DNA of 37,408 nucleotides from Oligoflexia bacterium (lineage in GTDB: Bacteria > Bdellovibrionota_B > Oligoflexia > Oligoflexales > JAGOVF01), in contig JAUILP010000033.1 of assembly GCA_030432875.1 (NCBI GenBank), positions 1 to 37,408 of the forward strand. Direction: 5' to 3'. The notes beneath the pieces are model-generated. The model had not been told where the DNA came from. It saw nothing but the letters and a program-made list of their open reading frames with translations, and made no database searches. The position numbers and the translations under genes are program-made. This document shows, one piece after another, positions 33,274 through 37,408 of the stretch (positions are counted from its first letter, which is position 1; each line of letters begins with the position of its first letter).

Positions 33274-34518
33274 ATGGATCATGTTAAATTTCTCAAATGC
33301 CTCATCTGTGCTGCGGAGTATCAGCCTGACGAGGCAGATTATGTCTGTCCTAAGCATGGGGAGGATGGTATTTTAGATGTTCAGTACCATTATGACCTTA
33401 TCTCTTCGAGGATTAGCCCAGCGACTCTTGCCGAAGATCGCAATAACACGATGTGGCGTTATAAAGCGCTTCTACCAGTAAAACCGCATAGTCTTGAACC
33501 CCCTTTAACTGTTGGCGGAACCCCTCTATATAAAGCAGATCGCCTGGCCTTAGACCTCGGAATTAAGCATCTTTGGATAAAAGATGAGGGAAGGGAACCG
33601 AGCGCATCATTTAAGGACCGAGCGAGCGCCGTTGCGGTTATCAAAGCCCAGGAACAGGGTGCCGAAATTATTACAACCGCAAGCACCGGCAATGCGGGCG
33701 CAGCTCTCGCCGCACTTTGTGCTAGCGTGGGGCAAAAAAATGTCATTTTTCTACCAGAATCAGCGCCTCCCGCCAAGGTCGCTCAACTGCTGGTTTATGG
33801 AAGCTCCGTCATTATGGTGCGAGGCTCCTATGATGATGCCTTTGCTTTGTGTGCCCAGGCAGCGAAAGAATTTGGCTGGTATAACCGCAATACTGGCTAT
33901 AATCCTTATATGAGTGAGGGTAAAAAAACCGCGTCCTATGAAATTTGCGAGCAGCTTAACTGGGAGGCTCCTGATCGCATATTCGTTTCTGTGGGAGACG
34001 GGTGTATAATCGGCGGAATACACAAGGGGCTGCGAGATCTATTGGCTTTGGGTTGGATAAGCAAAATGCCTAAGATCATGGGGGTGCAGGCCGCTGGTTC
34101 TGCCGCGCTCTATGATGCCTGGGAAAAAGGTATTAAAGCTATCGAGATGGTGCCAATCATGGCTCATACTGTCGCGGACAGTATTTCTGCGGGTTTACCT
34201 GCAGATCGCATCAAGGCACTTGCTGCTGTGCGAGACTCAGAGGGTGCCTTTATAAAAGTATCTGATGAGGAGATTTTGGCAGCCATCCCTAAGCTGGCGC
34301 GCGGCAGTGGCGTTTTTGCTGAGCCTGCGGCGGCTGCAGCTTATGCTGGGCTGATCAAAGCAAGTCAGGCAAATCTTATCCATCGTGAAGAAAAGGTCGT
34401 AGTACTTGCCACAGGAAGTGGTCTGAAAGATATTGCCTCGGCGCGCAAATCCGTCGGTGAGCCGATTGTCGTAGATCGTAACCTCGATGAGGTCAAGAAA
34501 GCTTTGAAGAAAATATAA
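33274..34518 (+). CDS. thrC: Threonine synthase
   Basis: PLP enzyme that turns O-phosphohomoserine into threonine; cytosolic, last step of threonine synthesis. The 414 residues begin with a small metal-ribbon-like motif (Cys9, Cys12, Cys25, His28), common in the short class of threonine synthases. Then come GGTPLYKADRLA at 81-92, WIKDEGREPSASFKDRA at 101-117 with the PLP-binding Lys114, TTASTGNAGAALAA at 134-147 which holds the phosphate of PLP, VSVGDGCIIGGIHKGL, and GVFAEPAAAAAYAGL near the C-terminus. AGGGA 8 nt upstream supports ATG 33274. Other fold-type II PLP lyases look similar, so the exact reaction is inferred from overall resemblance to ThrC. A second PLP enzyme follows after 80 nt. 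Confidence 0.88.
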   Translation: MDHVKFLKCLICAAEYQPDEADYVCPKHGEDGILDVQYHYDLISSRISPATLAEDRNNTMWRYKALLPVKPHSLEPPLTVGGTPLYKADRLALDLGIKHLWIKDEGREPSASFKDRASAVAVIKAQEQGAEIITTASTGNAGAALAALCASVGQKNVIFLPESAPPAKVAQLLVYGSSVIMVRGSYDDAFALCAQAAKEFGWYNRNTGYNPYMSEGKKTASYEICEQLNWEAPDRIFVSVGDGCIIGGIHKGLRDLLALGWISKMPKIMGVQAAGSAALYDAWEKGIKAIEMVPIMAHTVADSISAGLPADRIKALAAVRDSEGAFIKVSDEEILAAIPKLARGSGVFAEPAAAAAYAGLIKASQANLIHREEKVVVLATGSGLKDIASARKSVGEPIVVDRNLDEVKKALKKI

Positions 34519-34598
34519 ACAGCGGAGGGAACTTGCCTGAGGAGGCTCGGTGTCTCTACGGTATTTATCCTTAGCCCCTAGACAAAGGAACAATTTTC

Positions 34599-36059
34599 AT
34601 GATCGATTTAACAGTACATCAAGATCGTTTAGAACGCTCCGTGAAGCGAGCTCGAGAGCGTAATATCATCGTGCCGACGTTCAAGCAGATGAAAAACCCA
34701 GCCCTTATTCCCGCAAAAGTAAAAGCAGAACTAAAAAATGTTGGGCTTTGGGATATAAATCCCCTCAATTTATTTCGTATCAACTGGCACAACGAACCCG
34801 TTCTCAAAGGCGGAGGCTTTGGCGATGTCAATTACTTGGAGCTTCCTAAAGCCATGACAGGCGTTGATGCCCGTATTATTGTGATGGTGGGAAAATGGTT
34901 TCCCACAGGTGCGCACAAAGTTGGCGCTGCGTTTGGTTGTTTGGTGCCGCGTCTGGTTACGGGCCAATATGATCCGACTACTCAGAAAGCTGTGTGGCCC
35001 TCTACCGGCAATTACTGCCGTGGTGGCGCTTATGATTCGGCTCTTCTCGGTTGTGAGTCTATTGCTATTTTGCCCGAAGGTATGAGCAAAGAACGCTTCG
35101 CGTGGCTAGCCAAAGTGGCGGGCGAGGTCATTGCGACTCCGGGAACGGAAAGCAATGTGAAGGAAATCTTCGACAAATGCTGGGAACTCCGCAATTCTGG
35201 GCAGGATTTGATGATCTTCAACCAATTTGAAGAGTTCGGCAATGTTCTATGGCATCATGCGGTCACCGGGAATGCCTTTGCTGAAATTCTTGAAAAAGAG
35301 TTGCGTCCAGGCCAAACCTTGAAAGGCTGCGTTTTTACCACGGGGTCTGCAGGTACGATCAACGCGGGTGACCGTCTTAAGGAATTATTTCCCCAAAGTA
35401 AAATTGCTGCCAGTGAACCATTGCAGTGTCCTACATTGCTCAGCAATGGTTTCGGCGCTCACCGCATTGAGGGAATAGGGGATAAACATGTTCCCTGGAT
35501 ACATAACGTTAAAAACACCGACATGGTTATGGCCGTAGACGATGAAGTTCCCATTCAGATGATTAGACTTTTTAATGAACCTGAAGGGCTCAAGTATCTT
35601 GACCAAATGGGGGTGCCAGAAAGTCTTATCAAAGTGCTTCCCTGGATTGGTATCTCAGGCGCTGCAAATATTGCCTCTGCAATCAAAATGGCCAAATGGT
35701 ATGAATGGGGTGAGGATGATGTTGTCGTCACCGTGTTAACGGACTCAATGGAACTGTATGGTAGTCGTCTCAATGAATTGAACGCTGAGCGTGGTGCCTA
35801 CAGTGCTCGCGATGCTGCGGTGAGTTATCACCAATATATGATGGGTTTAACCACCGATAATATGGAGGAATTAACTTATCCTGCCCGAAAGCGCGTCCAT
35901 AACCTAAAATATTATACCTGGGTCGAACAGCAGGGTAAGGCTTTTGCAGAAATTCAGGAGCAGTGGTATAAGCCAGACTACTGGACGGGTGTTCATAATC
36001 AGGGAGAAGAAATTGATGCGCTCATCGAGGAGTTTAACGCACGGGTTGGTATCCTTTAG
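34599..36059 (+). CDS. PLP-dependent fold-type II enzyme of unknown substrate
   Basis: Member of the tryptophan-synthase-beta/cysteine-synthase fold. The 486 residues are very well conserved in look: WFPTGAHKVGAAFGCLVPR at 100-118 with the likely PLP Lys107, WPSTGNYCRGGAYDSALLG at 133-151, which is the 'S/T-x-G-N' phosphate-contacting loop, FTTGSAGTINAGDRLKE for the second PLP phosphate loop, and TVLTDSMELYGSRL. I recognise it as the widely found family usually named only 'pyridoxal-phosphate-dependent protein, beta subunit', for which I know no proven reaction. AAAGGA about 9 nt upstream supports ATG 34599. Its place next to threonine synthase suggests amino acid metabolism and possible cotranscription. 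Confidence 0.85.
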   Translation: MIDLTVHQDRLERSVKRARERNIIVPTFKQMKNPALIPAKVKAELKNVGLWDINPLNLFRINWHNEPVLKGGGFGDVNYLELPKAMTGVDARIIVMVGKWFPTGAHKVGAAFGCLVPRLVTGQYDPTTQKAVWPSTGNYCRGGAYDSALLGCESIAILPEGMSKERFAWLAKVAGEVIATPGTESNVKEIFDKCWELRNSGQDLMIFNQFEEFGNVLWHHAVTGNAFAEILEKELRPGQTLKGCVFTTGSAGTINAGDRLKELFPQSKIAASEPLQCPTLLSNGFGAHRIEGIGDKHVPWIHNVKNTDMVMAVDDEVPIQMIRLFNEPEGLKYLDQMGVPESLIKVLPWIGISGAANIASAIKMAKWYEWGEDDVVVTVLTDSMELYGSRLNELNAERGAYSARDAAVSYHQYMMGLTTDNMEELTYPARKRVHNLKYYTWVEQQGKAFAEIQEQWYKPDYWTGVHNQGEEIDALIEEFNARVGIL

Positions 36060-36077
36060 GGGCTATCCCAAATTTTT
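36055..36077 (+). terminator. Candidate intrinsic terminator after the PLP enzyme gene
   Basis: TTTAGGG at 36055-36061 and CCCAAA at 36067-36072 can pair with one bulged A around a 5-nt loop, followed by TTTTT at 36073-36077. The stop codon lies inside the first arm. The stem is short, so efficiency is doubtful. Confidence 0.35.
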
Positions 36078-36155
36078 GTGAACAAGAACCAGCTCCCGTG
36101 CTTAGCGGACCATAGCCTTTAAAGCTTTCGCCCCAAAAACTGTTTAATGGGTGAC

Positions 36156-37130
36156 TCAAGGAAGAGCTGGTTTTACATTTATAACTTTGCAGTCATCTCC
36201 GAGCTCGGTACCTCTTATGACTGAGCTGCCACAGCCGTTCAAGCAAATGCTCGAAGTGACGGACCAATCATAATCCATAGCCCCTCCGCATATCTTGATT
36301 TTCATCATATTGGGCCCAGGATTGACTGGCGTAATTGTCCAGCTATGAGAGCAGTATTTTTGTTTATCGCAACTGGGCGAATTTGAGACGGGCATATTGG
36401 GAAATTCTGCATGAGGATTGGATCGGACATATGATGTCCCCAGCGCAAAAGCAGGGTCACCAAAAAAAATATCAGCATTCCACCAAATAGCCGATACAGC
36501 ATCATCATCGACTCCCACCACAGTAACTTCAACACTATCACCACTCCTTACCGTGGTTTCTGATAGTCCAAGGTGAACCATTGGGGGATAAGAACGATCT
36601 GCACTCGCTTCTAAAAAGTTAGTGGGGAAAATATTGTCGAGAAAAAAATCAGCGAGTTCTTCGTTAAGGAGTTCATCATCATTATTGCTTAGAGATACAT
36701 TGGCTTGGCGACAAAAAAGTATCCCGGTCCAAAGTGTTTCCTCCCCCATTTTAAAACTTAAGCTTTTCCTTGAAAGCATTTCTGATGCCATGCCACTTTC
36801 TAAAAAAAACTCACTTTTAGGGCTTAATTCAGTAGAGGCGAGGAATAAAATGTTAACCCCTTCAGCATCTTTATCTTTAGGATCAGGGGTTTGCGAATCT
36901 TTCCAAGAATATGATGTCTCCGGCAATTTCAGTGTGTGCTTAATATTTACCGACCCATCAATATTTCGCGATTGCATCTGATATATTACCTGAGGCATCT
37001 GATTGTAGTAGGCGTTTTGACAGAGAATATCGGTTCCATAAATTTCGGCGCTAACTCCATATGCCGGATTTAAAGTTAAACCAAGTGCTATTAAAACACC
37101 AAAATACAATAAGAATTTAGAATGTGACAT
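36156..37130 (-). CDS. Secreted protein of unknown function with a possible Ig/PKD-like domain
   Basis: I recognise no family. The 324 residues start with a signal peptide (MSHSKFLLYFGVLIALGLTL, cleavage near NPAYG) and contain about nine Cys, several in the C-terminal third (SCDKQKYC, KIKICGG, SSICLNGCG), which suggests disulfides in the periplasm or outside. Residues about 185-300 look like a beta-sandwich: SETTVRSGDSVEVTVVGVDD followed by SHSWTITPVNPGPNMMKIKI resembles Ig- or PKD-like repeats. The stretch NNDDELLNEELADFFLDN is acidic. GAGGGG 7 nt upstream supports ATG 37130. It is convergent with the PLP enzyme gene; no partner is visible in the window. Confidence 0.72.
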   Translation of the reverse strand: MSHSKFLLYFGVLIALGLTLNPAYGVSAEIYGTDILCQNAYYNQMPQVIYQMQSRNIDGSVNIKHTLKLPETSYSWKDSQTPDPKDKDAEGVNILFLASTELSPKSEFFLESGMASEMLSRKSLSFKMGEETLWTGILFCRQANVSLSNNDDELLNEELADFFLDNIFPTNFLEASADRSYPPMVHLGLSETTVRSGDSVEVTVVGVDDDAVSAIWWNADIFFGDPAFALGTSYVRSNPHAEFPNMPVSNSPSCDKQKYCSHSWTITPVNPGPNMMKIKICGGAMDYDWSVTSSICLNGCGSSVIRGTELGDDCKVINVKPALP

Positions 37131-37408
37131 ATGTTAACCCCTCTATAAAAACTTTCATTCAAGACTATTTATGCGCTGGTCCTATCATAACTATATTTAG
37201 GCGGCAAGAAAAATCACCTCAGGGTAACTGTGCCCACCATTTATAAATACTTAATAAAATCAGTTGAATATAGATATAAAATGGTGTTGTTGCGCAAATC
37301 AAATTCTTGGTGAGCTTGACTTTAACCATAGGGGCTAATTCTATGTTTTTCTATATTTCGGCATACCGAGGTGGGTAAACTTGTTGAGGATTTTAGCACC
37401 TATACGCA
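37131..37408. other. Right-hand edge, no gene seen
   Basis: 278 bp of AT-rich sequence upstream of the secreted protein gene. A TATGAT at 37189-37184 on the minus strand could be its -10 box, without a clear -35. No open frame of note enters from the right edge. Confidence 0.35.

Noticed and set aside
33459-33776. 105-codon minus-strand frame
   Set aside because: Antisense to the PLP-binding region of thrC; an Ala/Ser-rich shadow.
36087-36172. Inverted repeat AACCAGCTC/GAGCTGGTT between two convergent genes
   Set aside because: Arms are 68 nt apart and the second lies inside the coding end of the secreted protein; no T run follows, so a terminator role is unlikely.
1-37408. CRISPR arrays, insertion sequences, integrases, toxin-antitoxin or phage genes
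   Set aside because: No regularly spaced repeats, transposase/integrase motifs or phage proteins were seen on either strand.

Overview
The window is a 37.4 kb piece of an AT-rich (roughly 40% GC by eye) Gram-negative chromosome. A LolA-like carrier, several lipoprotein signal peptides, an outer-membrane polysaccharide export (OPX) protein and a probable outer-membrane barrel all point to a double membrane. Gene content (Wzx/Wzy-type exopolysaccharide locus, soluble chemoreceptor cluster with CheV, GAF-HD-GYP protein, lipoprotein hydrolases) would suit a motile Bdellovibrionota/Oligoflexia-like or other former deltaproteobacterium. That placement is inference; no rRNA or tRNA gene is present to test it.

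Left part (about 0.2-16.7 kb): a Wzx/Wzy-dependent exopolysaccharide locus. Minus-strand genes encode, in transcription order, an ExoY/WcaJ-type initiating sugar transferase, a FemAB/GNAT-like acyltransferase, a WecG/TagA/CpsF glycosyltransferase, a Wzx-like flippase and a putative outer-membrane barrel, followed by a separate LolA-like gene. Divergent from these are a GT4 glycosyltransferase and a secreted GH44 glycosidase with a 4-nt overlap. A second minus-strand pair (GT2 synthase, then an ATP-grasp ligase, ATGA overlap) converges on GH44. A good sigma70-like promoter then drives a Wzc-like chain-length protein with a decayed kinase domain, an O-antigen-ligase-family polymerase, a short OPX lipoprotein and perhaps a 53-residue membrane peptide.

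Middle part (16.9-23.0 kb): SrkA kinase, TrhA/hemolysin III, a half-size GDT1/TMEM165 protein, a DEDDh exonuclease on the minus strand, and a GAF-HD-GYP protein whose stop overlaps the start of aat.

Chemotaxis block (23.1-29.2 kb): one tight operon of soluble CZB-domain MCP, cheB, cheR, cheA, cheW and cheV, preceded by a plausible flagellar sigma28 site. There is no cheY, CheA has no P2 domain, and the CheB receiver looks vestigial, so the only intact receiver here is that of CheV.

Right part (29.2-37.4 kb): minus-strand secreted hydrolases (M23 peptidase lipoprotein with an in-frame TGA followed by a coding-like tail; class 3 lipase lipoprotein followed by a PslG-like GH39 enzyme that seems to lack a canonical start codon). 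Then threonine synthase with a leader RNA that can form mutually exclusive structures at its ribosome binding site, a second PLP enzyme of the tryptophan-synthase-beta fold, and a secreted protein of unknown function. The most interesting points are the split export-channel hypothesis, the pseudo-BY-kinase, the pared-down chemotaxis cluster, the thrC leader and the two coding anomalies (possible AUU start, TGA-interrupted M23).
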